A stretch of 64,000 nucleotides of DNA. Source: Mesostigma viride. Lineage: Eukaryota > Streptophyta > Mesostigmatophyceae > Mesostigmatales > Mesostigmataceae. The stretch spans positions 1-64,000 of the forward strand of contig RPFO01002255.1 in NCBI GenBank assembly GCA_009746045.1, written 5' to 3'. How positions within the stretch are numbered: the first letter of the stretch is position 1; the number at the start of each line of letters is the position of its first letter. The position numbers and the translations under genes are program-made. Below are positions 22,310-32,360 of this stretch, piece by piece. A model generated the notes under the pieces. That model saw nothing but the letters and a program-made list of their open reading frames with translations. It was not told where the DNA came from and made no database searches.

Positions 22310-22690
22310 AGTTCGCTGTATGTGGACCCACTGAGTGAGGCCAGACGCCGCAAGGCCCGCACATTCAAAGAGCAACTGATAGAGGATATGGGGGGCCTAG
22401 GCATCTCCGTGATTTGGAAAAAGATTCAGGACAAGGCCGATTCAGGACAAGGCAAAGTGGGCCCGGGTAGTGGAAGACAACGACCCCCCTGCTGTGGGGA
22501 AGAAGCATATGTGCTCCCGTGGGAAGCATGCCAGGCAAGACCGCTAGGGTCCGGCCCATCTACTTTGAATAGATTGAAAAGACTGGTAGAATTGTGTGCA
22601 CCATCCATCCATCCATCGGGGTTAATACTCCGTGAATCCCCAGCGGGAGCACGAGTTTTTAATTAATTAAAATACTTACTTAATTAATGG
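22310..22690 (+). mobile_element. LINE family C 3' fragment
   Basis: Encodes SEARRRKARTFKEQLIED and continues through VLPWEACQARPLGSGP, aligning with the minus-strand segment at 39030-39391. It ends with CTCCGTGAATCCCCAGCGGG, AGCACGAG and a TTAATTAA tail. This is the extreme C-terminal region of a LINE ORF2 plus 3' UTR, 5'-truncated. No full reverse transcriptase is present. Confidence 0.65.
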
Positions 22691-22781
22691 CTGTCTCACT
22701 TGATATTGGAATGTGGATACATACTCCGAGCTGGTTGTCTCCTTTAACCCAATCACAGACATACTCCATCTCAATACACTC

Positions 22782-24413
22782 CTAGCGCATCCGTTCCCGG
22801 CTGTAGATATCACCCTGGGGCTTGCGCGAGCCCGCCAGCACATTCGAGATGATCTCGCGGTCCCTGTCGTCCAGCGCCAGCGACAGCACGCTCAGGTTGT
22901 CATCGATGTGCGCCGTCGACCGCATGCCGATGATGGGGTAGACCTCCCCCTGGCAGGGTGCAGCCAGCAGTGCAAGGAAAATGTTAGTGTCCAATACATT
23001 AGTTGATTCCTAGGCATTCATCAATCAAAGGAATCAATATACTTGGCATGTTGCCCCGATGAAAGGGAGATGTGGAGCATTATCTGAATTACATCAGACA
23101 GGGAGCTGGACATTATAAAAGCATTTTGTAATTGCACGTCAATTGATTGGGCCGGTTGTCTCACTATCTCATTGACACACAGTCACTAAGAACTGGTATG
23201 GTACTCCATGACGTGCTAGAAGCTCTCAAGCATGCACACAAAGGTATACTTCTAACGAGCCTGGAGCAGTCTGGTACAGTCCAAGGACACATTACTAGAC
23301 CCGTGAGACTAGCACGGGCACCCCACAAATAAGGATTATCATGATGCTGTCTGTAATATATATGGGTAAGAAACCAACCTAACCTCACATACAAGGATAA
23401 CATGACCCGCGTCATGTAACAAATACAAGAGGCCCCGGTTGCCACCAACCTGGTCTTCACTAATGCACCCAATTCAAGTAGACAAATTTCAGCATGACCC
23501 GCACCATGTATCTAAAATAGCCCCGACTGCCCACCCTCCTGGTCCATGACCCATCGCTGCATGCAAAGCACGTACAAGATTAATCATTACATGCATCACA
23601 GGTCTATTACTAGCACCGGCCACCCACCTAGTCCATCACCCATCAATAGTCCATCACCCATCAAGGCATGCAAAAGACATTTTACTAGGACATCAACCAT
23701 GACCTGCATCATGTACCCAAAACTAGCACATGACATGCCTCACGGGTCTAAAAATATCACCGGCCACCCACCTGGTCCATAACCCATCGCAGCGCCACGT
23801 TGGCGATGGTCACGCGGTGCTTCTGCGCCACCTGATGCAGTACGGCAAGCAGGTCCTGCCACTTCTGGACGCCGCCAAACTCCTGCACGCTGCCCCAGTA
23901 CATCTTGAGGCTGGGGTACGCCACGGGTACGGCAGCACACGCGTATAAATATATACATATATATATTAAAAATTATAATTACGTACATCAGAGTGAAGGC
24001 ACCCAAACATATCCAAGTATATATTATACAACAGGCCTGTATATACATTAAAAATTATAAATACTTACAGGCCTATTTATATATTAAAAGTATAATTACT
24101 TACATCAGAGTGAAGGCACCCAATTAAACATAAACAAATACATCAATATATATACAACAGGCCAAGTATTGTTACAAAACAATGGGCACAGAATACCTAA
24201 GGTATCGCGTACAGCCTGCCACATCTGACCATTGAACATGCCACGCAAGCATCGGCCACCCATCGGGTAACCCTCGCCGGGTCCTATGTACAGCATTATG
24301 TACTATGATAAGGTCACATAGTGACCCTATAGTGACCTCATGGTACCTATAGCGACCTATCCTCATCATGACATAGCATTACGAACGCCAACACACAACG
24401 TTGACAAAATGCC

Positions 24414-24472
<59 letters not shown>

Positions 24473-27400
24473 TCGCGTGAACAGACAAAATACTTGGAAG
24501 CGAAGCTATCGCTTGAACCACACAACACGGTTAGCCACGGTTGTCCAGCCTTGCCAAAATGCCTCCATTTTGGTGACGCTAGGCTCTCGCAGTGAACCGC
24601 CTTGTGGGTTCAAAACACCGCCAGGGTCCCCTACCTGGATGTGTTCAGGTCCAGTGGCGGGTACTTGTTGGTCATGTCGCCCGCCTGGCTGTTGACCGCG
24701 GGCTGCACGAAGTACTTGTCGGAGAGAAGGCCGCCCGCGAGGGAGCCATAGGTCAGCAGCTTGATCTTGTGGGCTGTACGGGCGAGAAACAAGAACTCAT
24801 GAAAGCATAGCGCATAACGATTTAGTGCAGACAAGGAGCCGTAGGTCAGCAGTTTCATCTTGTGGGCTGCAGGAGGCTGGGAAAATAAGCGGAGGATTAA
24901 GGATAAGGACAGACAGTAGCATGAATGAAAGGAGATTAGGAGAAGGCAATTCGGGATAAGGACAGATAGCAGTAATAAAATGAAAGGAGATTAGGAGAAG
25001 GCAGTTCGGGAGAAGGCTGCTTGCAAGGACCTGTACGTGGATATCTTCATCTTGTGGGCTCGTGGGCATGGGTAGTATATCCCAGTGCTGTGCCATGCTG
25101 TGATTGGCAAGTGAGCATAAGCGATACTGGGTAGCTCGCCCTCTTCACAGTATTGATGATGGTAACATGTACTTTTAGCGACAATCCTTGATGATACAAG
25201 GCGCTTGCCACCACCATTGCAGAATTGATGATAGCAGGTAGTTATAATCCACCACCATTGCAGAATTGATGATAGCAGGTAGTTATAGTCAGGTCGCTGT
25301 CCCCATGATCACCGTTGCAGAAGCCATGATGGTAACACTCACTTCATAGCACAAGGTCCTTGCCCCGCCACCTTTGCAGTACACATAGTAAGAGGTACTT
25401 GGCAACACAAGTGGATTGCCCCCTCACCTTTGCAGTATTGGACCATCCCGTTCAGCGGTCGCCGATCCACGAGGGAGAACTGGACCTGCAGGGTGGAGCC
25501 GGGAACATGGGAGAGGTAAGCACGCCGGAGTAGAGTGAGGCACGATACTAGCACACATGTGCCATCAAATACATAGTACTAGTATGCGCATAGGTGTGGA
25601 CATGCTAGCAAATACAAGGGAAAGCAAGAAGATATGAGGCAGAGTTGACTACCTGCATGGTCGCTGGCGTAGTCACTAAAGCAAAGTGGGATACAGGATA
25701 TTCCTGTTATCTTCAATCGACCAAAACAATTTATGACTGTAGTCACAGAAGTCGAGTCCACCACACTACAGCGGCTCGGGCGTAGTCATTATAGACCGGC
25801 ACGATACCACGCTATACCTGATTACTGGCAACTTTTGACGCCTGCATTCATGACCTTGCTGCACTTGCTGGACTAAAAATACAGCGGCCGGGATGCGGTC
25901 ACGGACGCGATCTCTATACCTGCTTGCTGGCAACTTTACGCCCACGTTCACAATCTTGCTGCTCTTGCTGGAGTATACTGTAGCGGCCAGGGCATGCATA
26001 CTGGGGCGCAGGTACTGGTCACAATAGCGGTCACTGTACCTGGTTGCTGGCAACCTTCACGCCTGCATTTACGATCTTGCTGAGCGCCTCCACGTTCAGG
26101 TTGGTAGTACCGATAGACGTGATGAGCCCCTGCGCCTGCAGGTCTGCCAGGTGGAGCGCCGCGTCCACCATGCCAGGGACCTCGTAGTCCCACCTGGCCG
26201 GAGTGGCAGGGGGTTAATAGGGGCAGAAGGGGAGGGATAGGGGCGAAAGGAGAGAATAGGGGCAAAAGGAGAGGATAGGGGCAAAAGGAGAAGAAGAGGG
26301 GCAAATGGGGGGAGTGGGGGCAGAAGGGGGGAGGAGAGTGGGGATAAACCAGCACAGCAGGGCAACGTCACTGTATATAGTGATCACAGCGGCTACAGGT
26401 GACGATGGTGGCACCGACCCTCCTGCCATTCCTGCCACATTGTCACACAAACAGAATCGCAGTCTTTTGACTTTGACAAGTCCCGCCTTGTGATTCAGTT
26501 ACTATTGCCCCCTTCCTTCCTCTTTGTCCTTCCTCCGACCACACCTCTCTTTCCCCCTCTCCCTTCCCCTCCTCCTCCTCTCCTCCCTCTCCTCTTCCTT
26601 GCCTCCCTACCAACTTCATCCCTTCCTCCCACCCACCCTCTCTGGTGCAGGTGTGCGAGGCCTGCTTGCAAGTTTTCGAAGAAAAGCGAAAAGGAATGCT
26701 ACTATCGCGGTACAGTACACGTTCACTATAGCACTACAGTATGTGTGCGCCGCCTTCACCAGTGCAGCTGGATGAGGTCCAACTTGTCGACGCGCAGGTT
26801 GTCGATGGACACTGTTGAGCACACTATGGTCACTACAGCAGCACATACTAGTACACTATAGCTGCATGCCACGCCGCTCACCAGTGCAGCTGGATGAGGT
26901 CCAACTTGTCGACGCGCAGGTTGTCGATGGACTGCCGGATGGCGGCATTAACAAACTGCGCGTTGGTCGTGTTGCGAAAGATGTTGGGCACAAACTTGGT
27001 GAATATCTGCGGGGGGGGGATGCCCTCGGCATCGCACTTGGTCACAAACAGCCCAAGGATGCGCTCGCTGGGACCGTAGATGTCGGCTGGCGAAGGCACG
27101 GTCACGGGTTGGTGTGAAACAGAAAATACAAGAAAGAGAAAAATGTAGAGAGGGAAAAGTGGGTGGGAAAGGTCAGACCAGATTGTAGTTTAGACAGAAG
27201 ACTTCGTAGATACTTACTGACATACGTTGCCATCGGTGACACACAAGATGAGAAGAGACGAAGTGTCACAAGGTAGGGAACGAGGGAACTGGGGAACTGG
27301 GGAAATAGGGAGCTAGGGCAGGAGGGCAGGAGGGCAGGAGGGCAGGAGGGCAGGAGGGCAGGAGGGCAGGAGGGCAGGAGGGCAGGAGGGCAGGAGGGCA

Positions 27401-30400
27401 GGAGGGCAGGAGGGCAGGAGGGCAGGAGGGCAGGAGGGCAGGAGGGCAGGAGGGCAGGAGGGCAGGAGGGCAGGAGGGCAGGAGGGCAGGAGGGCAGGAG
27501 GGCAGGAGGGCAGGAGGGCAGGAGGGCAGGAGGGCAGGAGGGCAGGAGGGCAGGAGGGCAGGAGGGCAGGAGGGCAGGAGGGCAGGAGGGCAGGAGGGCA
27601 GGAGGGCAGGAGGGCAGGAGGGCAATGCCTGGCAGATCATCATACACAATGAGTGCCGAGAGAGCCCTACACCTAGGCGCCAAGAGCCAACGGCAACAAA
27701 TCACAAGAGGGAAAGGACGCATGAACAGACGTGGCCGCCTGGCCGGTAAAATAAAAGAGTTTCTTCGTGGCCTATGAAACAGACTGTGTGGCCTATCCCC
27801 CTATTCCCCGTATTCCCCCTATTACCCAAGTGCCCTATTCCCCGATACCCCAGGAGCGTACGCCAATCTTAGTTCAGTAATGCGAAATGCATCACTTTTG
27901 CTACTTGCGCAAGTAGCAAAAGTAATTCGTTTCACGTTACTTTTGCTCATATACCCCTAGTCCCCTAATCCCCTAGTCCCCTAGTCCCCGAGTCCCCGAG
28001 TCCCCGAGTCCCCGAGTCCCCGAGTCCCCCAGTCCCCCAGTCCCCCAGTCCCGCAGTCCCCCAGTCCCCCAGTCCCCCAGTCCCCCAGTCCCCCAGTCCC
28101 CCAGTCCCCCAGTCCCCCAGTCCCCCAGTCCCCCAGTCCCCCAGTCCCCCAGTCCCCCAGTCCCCGAGTCCCCTATCCCCCTATCCCCCTATCCCGCTAT
28201 CCCGCTATCCCGCTATCCCCCTATCCCCCTATCCCCCTATCCCCCTATCCCCCTATCCCCCTATCCCCCTATCCCCCTATCCCCCTATCCCCCTATCCCC
28301 CTATCCCCTATCCCCCTATCCCCCTATCCCCCTATCCCCCTATCCCCCTATCCCCTATCCCCCTATCCCCCTATCCCCCTATCCCCCTATCCTCCTACCC
28401 CCTACCCCCCTATTCCCCTATTCCCCTATTCCCCTATTCCCCTACTCCCCTACTCCCCTACTCCCCTATTCCCCTATTTCCCTATTCCCCTATTCCCCTA
28501 TTCCCCTATTCCCCTATTCCCCTAATCCCCTAATCCCCTACTCCCCTATTCCCCTATTCCCCTATTCCCCTATTCCCCTATTCCCCTATTCCCCTATTCC
28601 CCTAATCCCCTATTCCCCTATTCCCCTATCCCCCTATTCTCCTATCCCCCTAATCCCCTACCGGTGTCGAGCGTGGTCAGCCCCCGCCTCACGTGCTCCT
28701 GTTGCGTCCCAATTCACCCTAATCCCCTAATCCCCTAATCCCCTACTCCCCTATTCCCCTATTCCCCTATTCCCCTATTCCCCTATTCCCCTATTCCCCT
28801 ATTCCCCTATTCCCCTATTCCCTTATTCCCCTATTCCCCTACCGGTGTCGAACGTGGTCAGCCCCCGCTTCACGTGCTCCTTCATGACCTGCAGCATGTC
28901 CGGCACCACGATGCGGCCGTGGCCCCCTGCCAGGGTCCACGTGCTGGGGTGGCGCCAGCACATGCAGACGCGCACGCGGGCATACGGACAAGTGGCACAA
29001 AACCCACAGGCACGGTTGGACGAGAGCGTAAGTAATTGATAGAGCGCAATCCATTGAAAAGGGAGTGAAATTGGCTGAAAGAACATGGCCTTAGTGGCAT
29101 GGCAACGACAGGATTGGTGAAGCAGCGTGGCTAAAAGCATCTTATGTGAAATAGCATGGCGAATAAGCATGGCCATAAGAATGTGAGCGCTGTGGCGGCC
29201 ATCATGTGTGATGGGATAAAAAAGGCAATGCTAAGAGAGCCATTCAGTTGTTCAATTTCATCAGTAAAATAACAAATGTAGACGTTGATTAAGCAAGCCA
29301 GCAGCCGGATTCGTGTTCTTATCTTTATTTTTAGCAGCCATGAGTCAACCACAACTTTGGGGATAGCTCATTCAGTAAATCCTGAGCTGGTTGCCTCGAG
29401 AACAGTGCTGCTAATGTGCGCGGCCCGACTGAAAAGACAACTCGCCGAGTTAGCTCATGAATACTGCACCGACCGCGGCAGTGCCTAAATCGCAGTGCCT
29501 GAATCGCTAGCATCCGCAACGGGCACCCTGTGATGCTATATTTAGTCATTTACTGCTGGCTGCCCCACACCGTGCCTACAGGGGTGTCAGCAGCAAGCAG
29601 TGGCCGGCTAAGCGATGAGATGGGCAGCAGCATGAGACCCTGGGATAGCAAGCAGTGGTCGCCACCCTAGCGGCACGGTAGCAAAGGGTTCATGGCGACG
29701 TGCAAGGAGTTCCATATGACATCCGGCGACCCCCTAATCAGCAGATCTGATCACCTTGCGTTTATTCCTGACACAGGTGATCACACGGCACTGGAGGCCG
29801 AGATTTACCTTCCTGGGCCCCTGGGAAGTTGACCGGCTGTGCATGTCCAGAAGATTTACTAACAACCAACTATTTGCCAAAATTGCGAGGAACAAAGTTT
29901 GAAGTTTCGAAAAGTAGCATGGGGCATTGTCATCGCAGCAAGAGACCTTGCCGAGGGCGCCACCCCGTCAGAGCAGCAATATTGCCGGAGGGGGCCGGGC
30001 TGCGAAGAATCCGTAATGTGGATTCCATTGTATAGCTCAGATGGCTAACTAGGGCAAAAGCAGCAGCAATTACATGCAAAAGGTCAATTAAACCAAATTC
30101 ATTCGATGGCAGCCCTCTCCATGTTTCCCAGAATGCAGAGCGTTTAGGATGCCGCAGTACCACGACCGTGCGACGCAGGAGTGGTTCCATTTACAAAGTT
30201 TTTTGGGGGGTGGGGGTGGGGGCGACACGATGAACCGTCGTAGACAGGCTGTCGACAGAAATGCTGTTGACAGGGCGGGCACATGCATGTAAGAATTCCT
30301 TTCAAAGGAGACCACCGGAATGCGCACGTGGTACGTACCCATTCAGCAGCGGCGAGAATGCCGTGGACGAGCCGTCATCAAATGTCACTGGGTGGATGAC

Positions 30401-30565
30401 AGAATCTTTAGCGCGCGCCCGGACGGTAGAAGCAGCGTGGGGTTTTCGTGACTTTTGTTGGGCAGGCTTGAGAGCGCGGCCCCATGCAGAATGTACTGGT
30501 GTGCATAAGGTCGCGGTGGCGTGTGCAGACGCCGATGGGCGGGCGTTAACCACCGGGGCAAACAT
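22782..30565 (-). CDS. Aldo-keto reductase with N-terminal targeting-like extension
   Basis: NADPH-dependent carbonyl reductase or dehydrogenase of the aldo-keto reductase superfamily; substrate unknown. Eight exons (minus): 30565-30339, 28943-28843, 27086-26882, 26193-26040, 25485-25428, 24773-24635, 23910-23772, 22949-22782. All introns are GT-AG, phases agree, and the sum is 1,191 nt (396 aa plus stop). Residues 1-60 ([20 protein letters not shown]...) are Ala/Arg/Ser-rich with no acidic residue until late, like a plastid or mitochondrial transit peptide. Then come [20 protein letters not shown] (Asp108, Tyr113), FTKFVPN (Lys140) and LHWWDYEVPG (His177): the complete catalytic tetrad. [28 protein letters not shown] and [14 protein letters not shown] complete the barrel and cofactor site. 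Nearly every intron contains exon-edge copies or microsatellites. The start codon is the first Met of the frame. Confidence 0.9.
23440..23680 (-). repeat. Echoes of aldo-keto reductase exon 7 donor edge
   Basis: The true edge on the + strand reads CCACCTGGTCCATAACCCAT (about 23768-23787). Imperfect copies occur at 23526-23560 (CACCCTCCTGGTCCATGACC) and 23620-23670 (CCACCTAGTCCATCACCCAT, with a further half copy), all in the downstream intron. The two best copies keep the WVMDQ-like codons but not always the GT. Confidence 0.65.
24413..24471. repeat. (CA)n microsatellite
   Basis: About 29 CA units in the aldo-keto reductase intron between exons 6 and 7. It is a length-polymorphism candidate. 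The rest of this intron (23911-24634) is AT-rich with duplicated stretches such as TTACATCAGAGTGAAGGCAC near 23982 and 24101. Confidence 0.92.
24834..25062 (-). repeat. Echoes of aldo-keto reductase exon 6 acceptor edge
   Basis: The genuine exon start on the minus strand is CAG|CCCACAAGATCAAGCTG at 24773. Copies of this edge occur at about 24834-24875 (GCAG|CCCACAAGATGAAACT, continuing through CTGACCTACGGCTCC) and about 25030-25062 (GAG|CCCACAAGATGAAGAT). The first copy keeps a usable AG and about 40 nt of exon, enough to act as an alternative exon. Confidence 0.75.
25140..25395 (-). repeat. Echoes of aldo-keto reductase exon 5 donor edge
   Basis: The true edge on the + strand is CTCACCTTTGCAGTATTGGA (25424-25443). 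Related copies include CCACCTTTGCAGTACACATA (25369-25388), CACCGTTGCAGAAGCCATGA (about 25310), CCACCATTGCAGAATTGATG (about 25251 and 25210) and TTCACAGTATTGATGATGGT (about 25145). They form a decaying series moving away from the exon. Confidence 0.65.
25813..25975 (-). repeat. Two echoes of aldo-keto reductase exon 4 donor edge
   Basis: The true edge on the + strand is ACCTGGTTGCTGGCAACCTT (26038-26057), followed by GCATTTACGATCTTGCTGAG. Copies at 25918-25975 (ACCTGCTTGCTGGCAACTTT, CGTTCACAATCTTGCTG) and 25817-25870 (ACCTGATTACTGGCAACTTT, GCATTCATGACCTTGCTG) keep the donor GTATAG and about 45 nt of exon. On the minus strand they read [13 protein letters not shown] against the genuine [14 protein letters not shown]. 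Confidence 0.82.
26750..26812 (-). repeat. Echo of aldo-keto reductase exon 3 donor edge
   Basis: A ~60-bp copy of 26873-26932: both contain CACCAGTGCAGCTGGATGAG followed by the same 30 nt of exon sequence, with near-perfect identity and the donor GT retained. The copy lies 60 bp past the true exon end in the downstream intron, and flanking CACTATAG phrases are also duplicated. Confidence 0.88.
27310..27624. repeat. (GGCAGGAG)n 8-bp satellite
   Basis: About 39 perfect copies of an 8-bp unit in the aldo-keto reductase intron between exons 2 and 3. The Pro/Cys/Leu frames on the minus strand are artefacts. Confidence 0.95.
27778..28842. repeat. Evolving 7-8 bp satellite array (C-rich on +, G-rich in the transcript)
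   Basis: A continuous array whose unit drifts along its length: CCCGAGTC, CCCAGTCC, TATCCCCC, TATTCCCC, with CCCCTAAT interludes. On the transcribed minus strand the RNA is GGGG-rich every 7-8 nt, so it could form many G-quadruplexes within the intron. It abuts exon 2 at 28843. An exon-edge echo (28667-28710) is embedded in it. Confidence 0.9.
28667..28710 (-). repeat. Echo of aldo-keto reductase exon 2 donor edge
   Basis: ACCGGTGTCGAGCGTGGTCA (and about 22 more nt) repeats the true exon 2 end ACCGGTGTCGAACGTGGTCA at 28841 with 2-3 mismatches over ~42 nt, including the donor G|GTAGGG. It sits 130-175 bp downstream of the genuine edge, separated by satellite units. Confidence 0.88.
28944..30338 (-). 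other. Aldo-keto reductase intron 1, nothing else recognised
   Basis: 1.4-kb intron. A tRNA A-box-like phrase (TAGCTCAGATGG, about 30034) has no matching cloverleaf. No other gene or repeat was recognised. Confidence 0.55.
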
Positions 30566-32360
30566 ATTGGAAATGCGTTGGTTTAATTAGCCGGCAGCTG
30601 AAGAAGTATCAGGCACGTTCTGCAACGGCACCAGATTTTCTATGTTCACTCATGGTCTAACAGCGCCGAGAAAGACGACGATTGGGGCAAATGCTGTGTT
30701 TGCCTACTAAGGTTGCCCAACAAAATGCGTTCGTATGGGCAAAATATCGTCCTGTACATGTACACTGCATGCGACAGCTCGGCGCCCGGCGACCGTGCAA
30801 AATATATTGCAGACAAGAACCAAGGCAAGAAACTGCTGTGTCAGCGCGCTGTCCTCACGGCGCATTGCCAAGCAGGACTATCCACGTTTTGCCTCGGTGT
30901 GCTCTCCGTACGGTCTACTAGTTGAATGGTAAATACAGCCTGTGTAGGTATCATGATTTAGAGTTCAGTCTGCGTGAAGGTTACTTACACATTCACATGT
31001 TGCTGCTGCTGTTGTTGATTCCAACGCCGCACATGGGCAGCAGACAGTGTACAGTATGGATCCTGTACAGTATTGCAACAGGATTGCCTTGGGATTACAA
31101 TCATAAGTAGCTTCCGTCTCAATCAGGGGAAATTTTGCACCGTTACGACTCAGGCGTGGGATCCAACTGACTGACGGCTCAGGTAGCGAAATGGACAGGG
31201 CCACGTCCACCCTGATGGCCAGTCACAGTCAGTTTCTGACGCCGGTTATTCGACAGAGTAGTCAGTATAGAGCCCCCTTCTGCTAGGTTGGGGCTTTTAA
31301 AAATTGATTTAAAAATTGAGGCTTTTAAAAATTTGTTGGCTGAACCGCTGAAGCCCGCTGAACACTCCGTCTTGTTGTTGTTGTTGTTGCCCACGCCGCT
31401 GATGGGCAGCAGATCTTGTTATTACGGGCGTGGCCCGTAATGGAAGTTTATACTACTAATCGAATCACTTTAGAGTTGTCTCACCTAATATTTATAGCCA
31501 TTAGCCTATTACCGGTAGCATTCCGGGTCCCCTATTCCGGAGTCCGGACGTCCGGACTCCGGACATCCGGACATCCGGACAGATAAAAATGGCCTCCTCC
31601 GCAGCCAAAAGTAGCCTGACGCCTACAGTTTGGCTCAATGCTCCGTTAAGTTACGATGGCACCCACGCTTCAGTTACGGTCGCCGCCCACACTTTGGCGT
31701 CGTAACTTGAAGCGGGAACGTAACCTTAAGAATCGTAACTTAACGCGGGAATGACTGTACCCATTTCTCTAAAGGTCTCCCCATTGGTAAATCAAAATAC
31801 CCATTTACCCAGGATTTACCCGGAAAAAATTAAGATACTGTTCTCCGTCTCGCCAGTCGCGACACGCGGGGAACTGGGAAGCCATATTAAGATTTGTCAC
31901 GTTAGTGACGAGCCAGCAATAAAATTACCACCGAGCCCACACCGCCTAAATTCATCCATAGCCCAGTTGCAGCAGTTCGTGAACTGTAAAAGTCTGCATG
32001 AGAGCTCGTACGTACAGTGGACAAAAGATGCTTGGCGATCGACTTAGCTCGGCGGCGCAACACTGAACAGCAACCAGCAACCTAATTATATGGCCGCTGC
32101 ATATTACCACATTGCTACGTACGTGCATTGCTGTAGACCACCGTATTTTCGTGGCTCCCTGGTATAACTGGACTGAGGTCAGGAGGTGTCATTCGAGGGG
32201 AATTCATAGCTATTACTACGCCGTCCCTGCTAGGCAAAATTGTAGTCTCACGTGCAGCCTCAAACAATTAAAGCATTCTGAACACGCGGTTGACTCTTCA
32301 TGCCTGAATAGACTCCGATAGGGGCACAATTCGGCCTTGCCGCTTCTTCTGGCACATACC
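30566..32360. promoter_or_regulatory. Shared 1.8-kb region between two divergent genes
   Basis: Lies between the aldo-keto reductase start (minus, 30565) and the membrane-anchored coiled-coil gene start (plus, 32361), so it probably contains both promoters. No core promoter motif was identified with confidence. It includes the palindromic run of CCGGAC and GTCCGG at about 31538-31582, an inverted ACGGGCGTGGCCCGT near 31424, and the hairpin element at 31644-31745. Confidence 0.4.
31644..31745. mobile_element. Small foldback (MITE-like) element
   Basis: Perfect 14-bp inverted repeats CGTTAAGTTACGAT and ATCGTAACTTAACG bound a ~100-bp unit. Further internal pairing occurs (CTTCAGTTACG with CGTAACTTGAAG), so almost the whole unit folds back. 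No TSD is obvious. Confidence 0.5.

Noticed and set aside
26214-26493. Minus-strand Pro/Leu-rich frame upstream of aldo-keto reductase exon 4
   Set aside because: It is an intron with GGGGCAAAAGG-type repeats; the true exon begins at 26193 with an in-phase acceptor.
30034-30075. tRNA gene suggested by TAGCTCAGATGG
   Set aside because: No T arm, anticodon arm or acceptor pairing follows.
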